Source: Pseudohongiella sp. (GTDB taxonomy: Bacteria > Pseudomonadota > Gammaproteobacteria > Pseudomonadales > Pseudohongiellaceae). Taken from it: 64,000 nucleotides of DNA. The DNA is taken from assembly GCA_030651695.1 (NCBI GenBank), contig JAUSCD010000033.1, forward strand, positions 1 through 64,000, given 5' to 3'. The notes under the pieces are model-generated. The model was not told where the DNA came from. It ran no database searches and was given only the letters and a program-made list of their open reading frames with translations. The position numbers and the translations under genes are program-made. Below, one piece after another: positions 15,330 to 24,989 of the stretch; position 1 is the first letter of the stretch; each line of letters opens with the position of its first letter.

Positions 15330-16037
15330 CTACGAACGGAATATCACACTGGTACTGACCGGATCCCGCGTTGTACGGGTACGGTTGGCAGCCACGTCCG
15401 GATCTTCATAACCAAAAGCCAGACCAAACAATATCCGGTTTTCTTCACCCAGACCAAAGGCTGCGCGCACAAGATCAGGATAGTTGCGCATGGTACCCAT
15501 GGGACAGCTGTGTAGTCCATGGGCTACCAGTAATAACATCAGATTCTGCGCATACATACCGACATCGATGGCGACAGTGGTGCCAAAAGCCTTGTCCATG
15601 CCGATAAAAGCCATATACGGCGCATCAAAAAACTCAAAATTGCGCATGATGGCGCGCTGACGGCCGGGCTTGTCATTACGCTCGATTCCCATCTCGTTAT
15701 ACAACGCAACGGCACACTCAACCTGTCGCGTACGATACTCGCCCACAAAATCACCGCGGTAGTCGTAATCGGGATTTGGCGTGACGCCTTCGAGAATACG
15801 CCGCTGCATTTCAGTGCTGAGCCGGTCACGCAGCGCTCCGCTGGCAATATAGACTTTCCATGGCTGCACATTACAGTTGGAGGGCGCCAGTTGTGCCAGC
15901 TCAAAAATATTCTGCAACACATCATCGGGTACCAGGTCCGGCAAATAACCGCGCACCGATCTGCGTTGACGTATGGCTTGCTCCAGGCTCATGTCTGAAG
16001 CGGCATTTATGACAGCATCAGTGGTGGCGGCGCTCAT
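15330..16037 (-). CDS. Nitroreductase-family FMN oxidoreductase
   Basis: 235 residues. It has the nitroreductase signature RRSVRGYLPDLV near the N-terminus, the APSNCNVQPWKVYIAS flavin-binding segment, and a typical C-terminal half (GMYAQNLMLLLVAHGL, then GLAFGYEDP). Members are homodimeric FMN enzymes using NAD(P)H to reduce nitro groups, quinones or enones; the physiological substrate cannot be inferred. The start overlaps the stop of the upstream SDR gene by 4 bp, so the two reductases are translationally coupled and may act in one pathway. Confidence 0.88.
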   Translation of the reverse strand: MSAATTDAVINAASDMSLEQAIRQRRSVRGYLPDLVPDDVLQNIFELAQLAPSNCNVQPWKVYIASGALRDRLSTEMQRRILEGVTPNPDYDYRGDFVGEYRTRQVECAVALYNEMGIERNDKPGRQRAIMRNFEFFDAPYMAFIGMDKAFGTTVAIDVGMYAQNLMLLLVAHGLHSCPMGTMRNYPDLVRAAFGLGEENRILFGLAFGYEDPDVAANRTRTTRDPVSTSVIFRS

Positions 16038-16777
16038 GACAGCAGTTGCCCGCCGTCTACATCAACCGTGGTGCCGGTGGCATAGCCGTTCTGCATGAGA
16101 TAGATCAGGGCGCTGGCCACTTCTTCCGGACGGCCAATACGACGTACCAGCTGACCGGCGGTCATGGCGGCAACACGATCATTTTTCTCTGCGCCCATCC
16201 AGTCAAACAGCGCCGTATCAATGATGCCGGGCGCCACCACGTTAACACGAACCGGACTGAGCTCAACCGCCAGGCTGCGCACCATATTTTCAACCGCGCC
16301 GCCTACTGCGCTCAAGGCAGACATATTGGGTTTGAAGCGACGTGCCGGAGCACCACTGACAAATGTGATGGAGCCGTCTCTGGCAACAAAAGGCGCGCCG
16401 GTGCGGGCCACCTTGGCGTATCCCCAGAGTTTGCCAAACGCGGCTTCAAACTGCTCTTGTGTCTGCTCGATGAACGGCTTAAGGGTGCGGGTGCCGCCGG
16501 TGGCTGCGGATACAAGGTGATCAATGGTGCCGATAGAGGAGAACAGCGCTTTCATTCCGGCTTCATCATGGGTATCCAACTGCACAAACTGCACAGTGTT
16601 TGCTTCGGCAGCCTTTGCAGCGGCGCGTGCTTTATCCATGTGCTCAGCTGAACGGCCGGCAGCCCAGACTTTGGCACCCAGCTGGCTGGCAGCAATTGCT
16701 GTTGCCAGACCTATTCCTGAGGTACCTCCGATAACCACCACATTTTTTCCGCTCAGCGCTGAAACTGCTGTCTGCAT
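16034..16777 (-). CDS. Short-chain dehydrogenase/reductase
   Basis: 247 residues with the classical SDR cofactor motif VVVIGGTSGIGLA (TGxxxGIG type) at the N-terminus and a C-terminal YATGTTVDVDGGQLL motif. An S-Y-K catalytic set in the usual YxxxK spacing is not obvious: the region reads SGAPARRFKPNMSALSAVGG, with Met/Ser where Tyr would be expected. It may therefore be a divergent SDR of the type lacking the catalytic Tyr. It is the first gene of a two-gene operon with the nitroreductase. Confidence 0.82.
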   Translation of the reverse strand: MQTAVSALSGKNVVVIGGTSGIGLATAIAASQLGAKVWAAGRSAEHMDKARAAAKAAEANTVQFVQLDTHDEAGMKALFSSIGTIDHLVSAATGGTRTLKPFIEQTQEQFEAAFGKLWGYAKVARTGAPFVARDGSITFVSGAPARRFKPNMSALSAVGGAVENMVRSLAVELSPVRVNVVAPGIIDTALFDWMGAEKNDRVAAMTAGQLVRRIGRPEEVASALIYLMQNGYATGTTVDVDGGQLLS

Positions 16778-17032
16778 TATTATTCTCCTGATCCGTATTT
16801 ATGGCCAATACCCATAAAGCATAGCCTGAAAATTGATGCCGGCGATGGTATCACAGTCAATCAGGCTGTCGCTTACGGTGAACAGACGTTCGATAAACGT
16901 GAACTCATTCACATTAAACACATTGCAATTGCAACTCCCCATTCGGGCAGTTGATTACTGCCCGGGAACACGCATAATACCTGCAGTCCTGCACCAATCG
17001 AGTCCTGAACTGTCAAATTCCGAGTCAAGTTT

Positions 17033-17416
17033 ATGAATATCACTTCTTTTTTTATTAACACCCTCCCATTCCGGGTTTCTACATCTGTTCGTTCCGCCGG
17101 CCGGTATCTGGCAGTGGGCGGCCTGATTGCTGCTCTGAGCGCTTGCGGCGCCAGCAGCAACTGGGTGCAAGTCACAGCAGAAGGCGCGCCGGTCAGGCTC
17201 GCTACTACGGCTGAAGTTGCCAACTGCACCCGCGTCGGCAGCGCCAACGTGAATGCAGTAGACAATATTGCCTTTGTTCAGCGCGGCGCCAACCGCCTGC
17301 AGGAAGAGCTGGTACGTCTGGCTCGCAACGAAGGCGGCCGCCTTGGCGGGAACCGTGTTGTGCCAGAGTCAGTTATTGATGACGGACGCCAATCCTTCGG
17401 TGTATTCCGCTGCTGA
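17033..17416 (+). CDS. DUF4156-type lipoprotein
   Basis: 127 residues. A long N-region precedes a hydrophobic segment ending in the lipobox LSAC, indicating a lipid-anchored envelope protein. The mature part (VQVTAEGAPVRLA, then VANCTRVGSANVN, and GGNRVVPESV near the end) fits DUF4156. Two or more cysteines remain in the mature part (CTRVG and the C-terminal FRC), so a disulfide is possible. Function unknown. It stands alone, divergent from the SDR operon and upstream of the MMPL operon. Confidence 0.75.
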   Translation: MNITSFFINTLPFRVSTSVRSAGRYLAVGGLIAALSACGASSNWVQVTAEGAPVRLATTAEVANCTRVGSANVNAVDNIAFVQRGANRLQEELVRLARNEGGRLGGNRVVPESVIDDGRQSFGVFRC

Positions 17417-17507
17417 CGCCTTCTTGTTACTGACAACCAAATAGTAAAAACAAAAACAATAGAGATGCCCTGGTGTGAAGCGGTACAGGGCGTGCTGGAG
17501 CTATGTT

Positions 17508-20243
17508 ATGGAAAACCGCCTTCTGGTGCTGAGCCGCTTGTTCGCGGCTGCACCTGCGCTTGCTGTGAGATACCGTGCCATCATTCTGCTCACGCTGATC
17601 ATGATCAGCGTTCTGCTGGCGTGGGGAGTTGCCACCCGTACCCGCATCGATATGAGTGTCGACAGCTTTCTTGACCAGTCTGACCCCGCAATCACCGCTC
17701 TGAATAATTTCCGGACACAGTTCGGCAGTGATGACTCCCTGTTTCTTGTCTATGAGGCCAGAGACGGCGATGTTTTTTCTGCCCGGTCGCTCAAAGCCGT
17801 GCAGGCTCTGACTGAAAAACTGCGCGACTGGCGCTCGCTCGACGCATCGCGTTATGAGGCCGATCTGAGCGAGCTGGATATTATCCGGCGCGTGCAATCC
17901 ATCACCACTTTACGGGTGCAACGCGTCGACGGCGACACTCTGCGCTCGGAACGTCTGGTGCCGGAAGCGATACCCGACAATGCCGCCGGGCTGGCTGCCA
18001 TCCGTGAACGCGCCATGGCCGAAGATGATTACAAACTGGCTTTTTATTCTGCTGATGGCCGATTCGGCGCGCTGCTGATTCAGACCACGTTCGGCGCCCA
18101 ACCGGTAGACAGTTATGTACCTGCCGTTAATGCAGAGAACATTTCGCTGGGTGATGCGTTCAGCGATTTTGGCAGCTTCGACGACACCGGCAGTTTTGAA
18201 CTGAGCTTTGACGAAAGCGCAACAGTTGATGAGATCAACTTTGATGTGGTGGATATGGGCGAATACAAAAGCTTTTATTCTGCCGTCAGCGCAGTGTACG
18301 CCGACCACGAGTCCGAACTGACGTTTTACCCGGCCGGCAACCCATCTCTGATGTCATGGGTGTTTGATGTACTGCAGGACATGCTTTGGCTGGCTGCCGG
18401 CATGATTGCAATATTTGTATTTTTGCTTCGCACCCTGTTCCGCTCTTTCAGCGCTGTGGTCTGGTCAATGGTCACCATTTTGCTCAGTCTGTTATGGAGC
18501 TGGGGACTGATGGTCTGGTTTGGTGCCACACTGTCCACCATGGTGACGCTGACAGTGATGCTGGTGTTCGCCACCGGTATAGCCGGTTGTGTCCATGTGA
18601 TGAGCGCGTACTTTGTCTTCCGCCAACAGAGCCTTGATCACGAAACCGCCCTGTCCAGATCCTACGAAAAAACCGGCCTGGCCATTATGGTCACCTCGAT
18701 TACCACCATGGCAGGTGTACTGTCACTGGCAGGCACCGATCTGATTCCGATCCAGGTATTTGGTGTGATGTCGGCGCTGGGCGTTTTTCTGGCATTTGTG
18801 TTTACCGTGGTGCTGTTACCCATTTTGCTCAGCATCTGGCACCCGTCCGCGGCGGCTGCCAATAGCGAAAGCAAGGGACTCGCGTTGATGCAACGCTGGC
18901 AACATCTGCCGCTCTCTGTGCAAATCACTTTGATGCTGATCGTGACTGCGCTGATGATGTGGGCTGTAGGTGTGACTGTCGGCCTTTATCTGGCCCTGAT
19001 CGGTCTGGTGACTCTGGGCGTGCTGCGCTGGCAAAACGAAATACTGGCCGCCTGCCCGGGTCTGGTAGCGCGCAGGCCGTGGACTATTCTGAGCGTATTC
19101 GCCGCAATATTTGCTGCGTCGGTTTATGGCACCAGCCAGGTCCGGATCGACAGTAATGTGGCAGAACTTGCGCGTGCCGATAGTGCGCCGCGTATCGCCT
19201 ACAATATGGTCGATGAGCACATGGCAGGCGCCCAGACCATTGCGGTGATGATCGATACCGGTATCAGCGACGGCCTGATGGAACCTGCCTTGCTGCGCGC
19301 CATAGAAACCCTTCAGGAACATGTTATCGCGCGTTACGACGAGGAAGTCTCACGTACATACTCGCTCGCCAATATTGTCAAAGATACCTACCGGGTCATG
19401 AATCAGGATAACCCGGCGTTTTATCGCATTCCGGACGATGCGGTGACCATCTCTCAACTGCTGTATCTGTTCAACAGCGCAAATCCGGAAGAACGCCGCA
19501 GTCTGGTGTCTGATGACTTCAGTCGCAGCCATATCACCATCAACGCCTATAACGCCGGCTCCTACCAGTACACACGTTTTTTTGAAGAACTGGATCAGGA
19601 AATTGTCAGCCTGTTTGATCCTTTGAAAGCACAGTTTCCGGATCTGCAGGTGACGGTAACCGGGTCGGTGCCCTTGATGATGCGCGCCATGGATGAAATC
19701 GCACAGTCGCAGTACAGCAGTTTTCTGATTGCCCTGAGTGTGATCAGCGTCATCATGATTATCACGCTCGGCTCTGTGCAGGCCGGCCTGATTTCTGTTA
19801 TCCCCAATCTGATTCCGGCACTGATGACATTTGGATTGATGGGTTTGTTAGGCATCACACTGGACACCGACACGCTGTTGATAGCGCCGGTGATTATCGG
19901 TGTCGCGGTTGATGACACCATTCACTTTATGACCAGCTACCGGCTGGAACTGATCAAAACCCGCGACATGAAGCAGGCGCTGCACAATACCTTGCGTGAT
20001 GTTGGACGGGCGGTTATGTTCACCACCATGATCCTGGGACTTGGGTTTGCCATCCTCGGTTTCTCAGAGTATCTGGGCATCGCGAAGATTGGTATATTCG
20101 GCGGACTGGCCATTTTTATGGCGCTGTTGTGTGACCTGCTGCTGTTACCAGCGCTGATTATGAAACTGCAACCGCGCTTTGGCCTGAAAGGCCCGATTGT
20201 CGGCTTTGGTGATACAGGGAGACTTGTGCATGAACATGCTTGA
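17508..20243 (+). CDS. MMPL/RND-superfamily transporter
   Basis: 911 residues from ATG 17508 (GGAG seven bases upstream; an in-frame GTG at 17475 lacks a good site). The architecture is one N-terminal helix, a large periplasmic domain, six helices (about 290-480), a second helix and periplasmic domain, and five more helices, as in MMPL/RND permeases. The sterol-sensing-like TM block (LVFATGIAGCVHVMSAYFVF and VGVAVDDTIHFMTSYRLEL) contains conserved Asp residues of the proton relay. Members export lipids or other hydrophobic molecules. It overlaps the next gene by 14 bp. The three-gene operon suggests movement of a lipid-like substrate across the envelope. Confidence 0.88.
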   Translation: MENRLLVLSRLFAAAPALAVRYRAIILLTLIMISVLLAWGVATRTRIDMSVDSFLDQSDPAITALNNFRTQFGSDDSLFLVYEARDGDVFSARSLKAVQALTEKLRDWRSLDASRYEADLSELDIIRRVQSITTLRVQRVDGDTLRSERLVPEAIPDNAAGLAAIRERAMAEDDYKLAFYSADGRFGALLIQTTFGAQPVDSYVPAVNAENISLGDAFSDFGSFDDTGSFELSFDESATVDEINFDVVDMGEYKSFYSAVSAVYADHESELTFYPAGNPSLMSWVFDVLQDMLWLAAGMIAIFVFLLRTLFRSFSAVVWSMVTILLSLLWSWGLMVWFGATLSTMVTLTVMLVFATGIAGCVHVMSAYFVFRQQSLDHETALSRSYEKTGLAIMVTSITTMAGVLSLAGTDLIPIQVFGVMSALGVFLAFVFTVVLLPILLSIWHPSAAAANSESKGLALMQRWQHLPLSVQITLMLIVTALMMWAVGVTVGLYLALIGLVTLGVLRWQNEILAACPGLVARRPWTILSVFAAIFAASVYGTSQVRIDSNVAELARADSAPRIAYNMVDEHMAGAQTIAVMIDTGISDGLMEPALLRAIETLQEHVIARYDEEVSRTYSLANIVKDTYRVMNQDNPAFYRIPDDAVTISQLLYLFNSANPEERRSLVSDDFSRSHITINAYNAGSYQYTRFFEELDQEIVSLFDPLKAQFPDLQVTVTGSVPLMMRAMDEIAQSQYSSFLIALSVISVIMIITLGSVQAGLISVIPNLIPALMTFGLMGLLGITLDTDTLLIAPVIIGVAVDDTIHFMTSYRLELIKTRDMKQALHNTLRDVGRAVMFTTMILGLGFAILGFSEYLGIAKIGIFGGLAIFMALLCDLLLLPALIMKLQPRFGLKGPIVGFGDTGRLVHEHA

Positions 20244-21141
20244 TCGTCGTATCCGTTTCACAACCTCCTTCACCGGACTGGTGTTCTCCCTGTTTATGGC
20301 ATCAGGTCTGCATGCGCAAGAGACCAGCGATGCCCGGCAGATTCTGGAGCAGGTTGAAGACAACCAGCGCGCCATTTCTGATGCCGCCTTTAATCGCATT
20401 CAGCTTTCCAGCTGCCGCTTTGGTTTGCAGAATAACCAGATCACCTGCGCCGAACGTGCGCGTGTCAAAGCTCTGGAATCAGTCAGCATCAACACCGGGC
20501 CGACTAAAAGGGACACCCGCGCCATTTCCATCGTGCTGGAGCCGGCGGCCGAACGCGGCATAGGCATGCTCAGTTACACTTACGACGATCCAACCCAGGA
20601 CAATGAAACCTGGTTGTATCTGTCCGCGCTGGGTCAGGTCAAACGTATTGCCAGCGGCAACTCCGATGACGATTCTGAAGCCGCCTCGCTTTTTGGATCC
20701 GAGTTCACCACAGAAGATCAGGACACCGGCAAACTGCAGGACTACACCATCAATATGATGGGTGAAGGCACTGAGTCCGGCCGCGATGTCTGGCTGATCG
20801 AGACCATACCAAATGAAAAACGTGCGCGCGCTTCGCGTTATGCACGCACAGTTCAGTACGTAGACAAAGAACGTCTGGTGGTACTGCGCGCGGATATGTA
20901 CGATCGCAGCGGCCGCGAGATCAAACGCCTGATGGCCTCGCGTATTGAACAGATCAACGGTGTGTGGACTCCGCGCTCGCTGACCATGATGAATCTGGTC
21001 GCAAACCGGTTATCCAATATGGCAATTCTGGAAATTAATACCGGCGTTACCATTCCGGAAAACTTCCTGACACCGCGCACCTTGACCGACGTCGCCTTCC
21101 GTGAAGCCGAGTTACAGAATATCCGCTCGCAAGTGGATTAA
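20230..21141 (+). CDS. LolA-like outer-membrane lipoprotein-sorting family protein
   Basis: 303 residues from ATG 20230, preceded by GGAGA. The signal peptide ends LHAQE. The mature protein has the half-barrel pattern of the family often annotated as outer-membrane lipoprotein-sorting protein, with strands such as SYTYDDPTQDNETWLYLSAL, then GQVKRIASG and WLIETIPNEKRA. These periplasmic proteins sit beside MMPL transporters and are thought to shuttle a hydrophobic ligand. It overlaps the upstream permease gene and is followed 10 bp later by a beta-barrel gene. Confidence 0.8.
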   Translation: MNMLDRRIRFTTSFTGLVFSLFMASGLHAQETSDARQILEQVEDNQRAISDAAFNRIQLSSCRFGLQNNQITCAERARVKALESVSINTGPTKRDTRAISIVLEPAAERGIGMLSYTYDDPTQDNETWLYLSALGQVKRIASGNSDDDSEAASLFGSEFTTEDQDTGKLQDYTINMMGEGTESGRDVWLIETIPNEKRARASRYARTVQYVDKERLVVLRADMYDRSGREIKRLMASRIEQINGVWTPRSLTMMNLVANRLSNMAILEINTGVTIPENFLTPRTLTDVAFREAELQNIRSQVD

Positions 21142-21151
21142 GAGGCCGCTG

Positions 21152-22618
21152 TTGTATAAACCAGTTTTCAGACACTGCCTGCCTGCTTTTGTTGGCCTGA
21201 TTATCGCGCAGGCGGGTTTTGCCGATGCACAGGAGCCCTCGCAGGATCAGGCACCCGTTGTTTTTGACAGCGGCTCGTTTGATAGCAGCGCCTTCGACAG
21301 CCTGTTTGATAATGCCTTTGATGACTCATCATTATTCGGCAACAGCAGCAATTCTGCCCGTCATTTCCGTTTCCGGCTCAGTCATCAGATCAGTGGCCAT
21401 ATCAACCGGCACAAAACACAAACACCTGATGGTTCGGTATTTCAACGCACGCGCGGACTGGAAAATAATCGGCTCGGATTGAATGTCAGGTATCAGAATC
21501 CGTTTGCCAGCGGCTGGTTATTGCAAGGCAGTGCGCAGATCCGCGCCTGGTTACCCGGCGATTACGAATACAGCGCGCCCGGACAATACGGCCATCCTGA
21601 ACGCGATGATGCTGAGTGGCGCATCAATGAACTGTTTGTTCAACGCAGCGGAAGCCAACACAGTTTTTCGTTTGGTCGCCAGACCATTGTCTGGGGTGAA
21701 ACCGTCGGCAATTCGGTGCTGGATGTTATCAACACCACCGAGTACCGGGACCTCAGCATTATTGATATAGAAGACGCCCGGCTTAATCAGTGGCTGCTGA
21801 TCTGGGACATGTTTGGTGATCAGGGCAACTGGTCAAGTTTTGTGAATCTGTATCCGGAGTTTGATCCGGTGCCGGTAACCGGCAGCCCCCTGTTTCCGCG
21901 TGCAGCACACGTCAACGGCCAGCCACTACGCCTCGGTTATCACCATCGCAACAAAGCGCTGTTTGAAGCCGGCACACGCTGGAACAGATCATTCGCCGGC
22001 AGTGATATCGCGGTGATGGCAGCCCGGCTCTATGAAAATCCTCTGCGCTATACACTACCCCAATTGGGGACGGAGGAGTTGTACGGGCAGTTAAACGCTG
22101 TCTCCAACATCAACGACTACAATTTGCTGGGCATCAGCGCCAACCGCGCCATTGGTCGTCTGCTGCTGACACTGGATGTGTCCTGGAGCCAGGGCATTCT
22201 GAGTGACAGCATCAATAATCTGGAACTACCGGGAGGTGGCAGTGTGCCGGTACCGGGTTTTGAAAAACGTAACCGCCTGGGAATGTCAGCGGGAATGGAA
22301 TACGGCATCAGCCCGACACAACAGATCAGCCTCAGTGTGGCTGCACAAAGGGATCAGGGCACAGATCTGGATGCCCGCGGCAATGTTCTGATGCGTTACA
22401 GCAACAACCTGCGCAATGACGAACTGGTGCTGTCGGCGACCATGCAGTCGCAACTGGATGGCGAGGCCCTGCTGCTGTTTCTGGCGGCAGACTATCGCCT
22501 GAGTGATGACTGGGAAATCAGCAGCCAGCTGGTGCTGACCAAAGCCGACGCACAGACCCCTTTGTATTTTCTGGATCAGGATGTGCGCGCCGGCGTCACG
22601 GTGACGTGGAACTTTTAA
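21152..22618 (+). CDS. Predicted outer-membrane beta-barrel protein (DUF1302-like)
   Basis: 488 residues from TTG 21152, after AGAGG; this start gives a clean signal peptide (hydrophobic LPAFVGLIIAQAGFADA, cut before QEPSQ). The rest alternates polar and hydrophobic residues, is rich in Asn, Arg, Tyr and Trp, and ends VRAGVTVTWNF with the terminal Phe typical of outer-membrane barrels. An acidic, Ser/Asp/Phe-rich repeat (about 35-70) precedes the barrel. As last gene of the MMPL/LolA-like operon it could be the outer-membrane end of the same export path. Confidence 0.72.
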   Translation: MYKPVFRHCLPAFVGLIIAQAGFADAQEPSQDQAPVVFDSGSFDSSAFDSLFDNAFDDSSLFGNSSNSARHFRFRLSHQISGHINRHKTQTPDGSVFQRTRGLENNRLGLNVRYQNPFASGWLLQGSAQIRAWLPGDYEYSAPGQYGHPERDDAEWRINELFVQRSGSQHSFSFGRQTIVWGETVGNSVLDVINTTEYRDLSIIDIEDARLNQWLLIWDMFGDQGNWSSFVNLYPEFDPVPVTGSPLFPRAAHVNGQPLRLGYHHRNKALFEAGTRWNRSFAGSDIAVMAARLYENPLRYTLPQLGTEELYGQLNAVSNINDYNLLGISANRAIGRLLLTLDVSWSQGILSDSINNLELPGGGSVPVPGFEKRNRLGMSAGMEYGISPTQQISLSVAAQRDQGTDLDARGNVLMRYSNNLRNDELVLSATMQSQLDGEALLLFLAADYRLSDDWEISSQLVLTKADAQTPLYFLDQDVRAGVTVTWNF

Positions 22619-23917
22619 TTAACTGACAGGCTCATCGGTACGCGGATCAACAAAAGCATGTCCGCTGTTGAACATTTCTTCGTCAAACTCGCCTTCCCAT
22701 TTTGCAACTGCTGTTGCCACCGCCAGATCACCCGTGACATTCAGGCAGGTACGCAGCATATCCAGCGGCCGGTCAAATGGCAGTACAAATCCCACCACAA
22801 TCGCAATCTGGGCAGGAGTCAGACCTATGGTGGCCATCACACCGGCCATCAGAAACACTGATGCGCCGGGCACTGCCGCGGTGCCGATGGATACCAGTGT
22901 AGTAGCGCCGGCCATGATGACGTAATCAACAAAACTCAGATCAACACCAAAGGCCTGAGCCGCAAACACAGACACCACACCAACATAAATGGCTGAACCA
23001 TCCATGTTAATGGTGGCTCCCAACGGCAATACTGTCGAAGCAATCACGGGTTTGATACCCAGATTCTTCTCCGCCACTGATATTGTGACCGGCAATGTCG
23101 CTGAACTGGATGAGGTTGAAAATGCGACCAGCGTGGCATTTTTTGCATCACGGAAAAAGTTGTAAGGTGAAAGTTTCAGCACCACTTTCATCAGGCCGCC
23201 ATAGACCAGGAAGAAGTGTGTAGCAAACGCCAGAATCGCAGTGCCGGCCAGCGGCAAAACATCCAGCAGGGCTGCCACACCCTGCGTGCCTGATACCCAG
23301 GCGATCAGGGCAAACACACCAAAAGGGGCTATTTCCATTACCCAGCCAGTGAGTTTGAGCATAATGGCTGCGCCAGCGTCCATCAGATCTGCCATTGGTT
23401 TACCGGCTGGCCCGACTGCCAGAATGCCGGAGCCAAACAGAATGGCAAAAAAGATGATGGCCAGAAAATCGCCATTGGCCAGCGCTGCCACCGGATTGGT
23501 TGGCACAATGCGCATCAGTTGATCACGAAAAGAAATGGGCTGCTGCAAGGTGCCGGGCACCGCGTTGGACATATCCACACCAAGCCCGGGCTGAATTATC
23601 GCAGCCAGCGCCAGACCAATAGAGATTGCCAGCAGCGTGGTGGACATATACAGGGCCAGTGTCTTGACACCGAGAGACCCCAGCCGTCGTGGATCACCCA
23701 TTGATACAATGCCGGCCACAATGGTGATAAACACCAAAGGCACAACCACCATCTGAATAGCGCGGATAAACAGGTCACCAATCCAGCGTATGGATTGGGC
23801 GCCTTCGCCCCAGATAGCTCCTACAATCACACCTAAAACCAGCGCCAGCAAAATGCGTCGCCACAAAGGCGTGTTAAACCAGCGCTGCATCAGGGAAGGG
23901 GATACATCAGACGACAT
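22619..23917 (-). CDS. Dicarboxylate/amino acid:cation symporter (DAACS family)
   Basis: 432 residues with eight helices and two re-entrant loops. Diagnostic motifs are the serine-rich hairpin AFSTSSSSATLPVTI, the LGATINMDGSAIY segment (NMDG cation site) and the C-terminal DMLRTCLNVTGDLAVA. It is related to GltP and DctA and takes up C4-dicarboxylates, glutamate or similar amino acids with protons or sodium. Substrate cannot be fixed from the motifs. It stands alone and is divergent from the fpr gene. Confidence 0.92.
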   Translation of the reverse strand: MSSDVSPSLMQRWFNTPLWRRILLALVLGVIVGAIWGEGAQSIRWIGDLFIRAIQMVVVPLVFITIVAGIVSMGDPRRLGSLGVKTLALYMSTTLLAISIGLALAAIIQPGLGVDMSNAVPGTLQQPISFRDQLMRIVPTNPVAALANGDFLAIIFFAILFGSGILAVGPAGKPMADLMDAGAAIMLKLTGWVMEIAPFGVFALIAWVSGTQGVAALLDVLPLAGTAILAFATHFFLVYGGLMKVVLKLSPYNFFRDAKNATLVAFSTSSSSATLPVTISVAEKNLGIKPVIASTVLPLGATINMDGSAIYVGVVSVFAAQAFGVDLSFVDYVIMAGATTLVSIGTAAVPGASVFLMAGVMATIGLTPAQIAIVVGFVLPFDRPLDMLRTCLNVTGDLAVATAVAKWEGEFDEEMFNSGHAFVDPRTDEPVS

Positions 23918-24042
23918 TGCTCACCTCTTGTTATTGGTAGTAAATAAATTGCTCCAAAGACTATAGAATCCCGGCCTCAAGTGCCAATCATTTTCCGATT
24001 GTGCGAGAATGGCGCCCCAAGTAAAAATGGCAACAGGCAGCG

Positions 24043-24837
24043 ATGATGACAGACTGGGTGAAAGGCGTAGTAGCAGCGAATACACACTGGACTGACAATC
24101 TTTTTTCCTTGCGCATTGAGGCCAATGTGGAGCCCTTTGATGCCGGGCAATATACCTGGCTGGCGCTGGATTCAAAAACCGAACAGGAAGCCGAAAGCAG
24201 CGGCCAACCCTACTCCATCCTGAGCAGCCCAAGCGAACAGACGCTGGAGTTCTTTTTTTACACGCATATAGAAGGCGATCTGTCGCAATACCTGTCACAG
24301 CTCAACCCCGGCGAGCAGCTTTGGGTCAAACGCCAGCCAGCCGGCAATCTGACTCTGTCCAGCATCTGCGAAGCCAATGTGCTTTGCCTGTTGGCAACGG
24401 GCACTGGTGTTGCACCTTTTATATCAATGTTGAAAACCGCCGAGCCCTGGCAACGTTTTGAGCAGGTGGTGCTGGCTTATGCCGTACGTGAGGTAGACGA
24501 TCTGCGATACCGCAACCTGTTTGATGCACTCAGTGCCAAACACGGCAAGCGTTTCCGTCTGATTCCGTTTGTCAGCCGCGAATCACCTGCAGCACTGAAA
24601 TTGCCCGATGCCATTCACGGTCGTATACCTGCCTGCCTTGAAAGTGGCGAATTTGAAACTGTGCTGGGCACAACACTGGCCCCGGAAAACAGTCAGATCA
24701 TGCTGTGCGGCAACCCCGGCATGGTCAAGGACGCCATTGCCGTGCTGGTCAAGCGGGGTTTCAATGACAACCGGCGCTCTGACAGCAACACCAACCCGGA
24801 CTTGCCCGGTCAACTGACTTACGAGGCGTACTGGTAG
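24043..24837 (+). CDS. fpr: Ferredoxin/flavodoxin--NADP+ reductase
   Basis: 264 residues. FAD-binding features are GQYTWLAL and QPYSILSSP (the RxYS-type motif with Gln for Arg), and the NADP-binding motif is LLATGTGVAPFISML. The C-terminus TYEAYW ends in the aromatic Tyr-Trp pair of the bacterial Fpr subclass that stacks on the flavin. It transfers electrons between NADPH and ferredoxin or flavodoxin, often in oxidative-stress defence and Fe-S cluster supply. It is a single gene. Confidence 0.93.
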   Translation: MMTDWVKGVVAANTHWTDNLFSLRIEANVEPFDAGQYTWLALDSKTEQEAESSGQPYSILSSPSEQTLEFFFYTHIEGDLSQYLSQLNPGEQLWVKRQPAGNLTLSSICEANVLCLLATGTGVAPFISMLKTAEPWQRFEQVVLAYAVREVDDLRYRNLFDALSAKHGKRFRLIPFVSRESPAALKLPDAIHGRIPACLESGEFETVLGTTLAPENSQIMLCGNPGMVKDAIAVLVKRGFNDNRRSDSNTNPDLPGQLTYEAYW

Positions 24838-24989
24838 GCCTGGGCCTGTACCGGTTGAGGTCTGCATGCGTAACCATCTGTCTACGCAAATCGTTCATCA
24901 GACGTAAATACTGGAAATATCGCGCCATTCCGCTACATTAGGTCTATTCATTTTTAATACTGTTCATTCGCAGGATTCGGAGATTTGTT

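Noticed and set aside
16833-17036. 67-codon frame upstream of the DUF4156 lipoprotein gene
   Set aside because: Lies in the divergent promoter region, no ribosome site, low-complexity composition.
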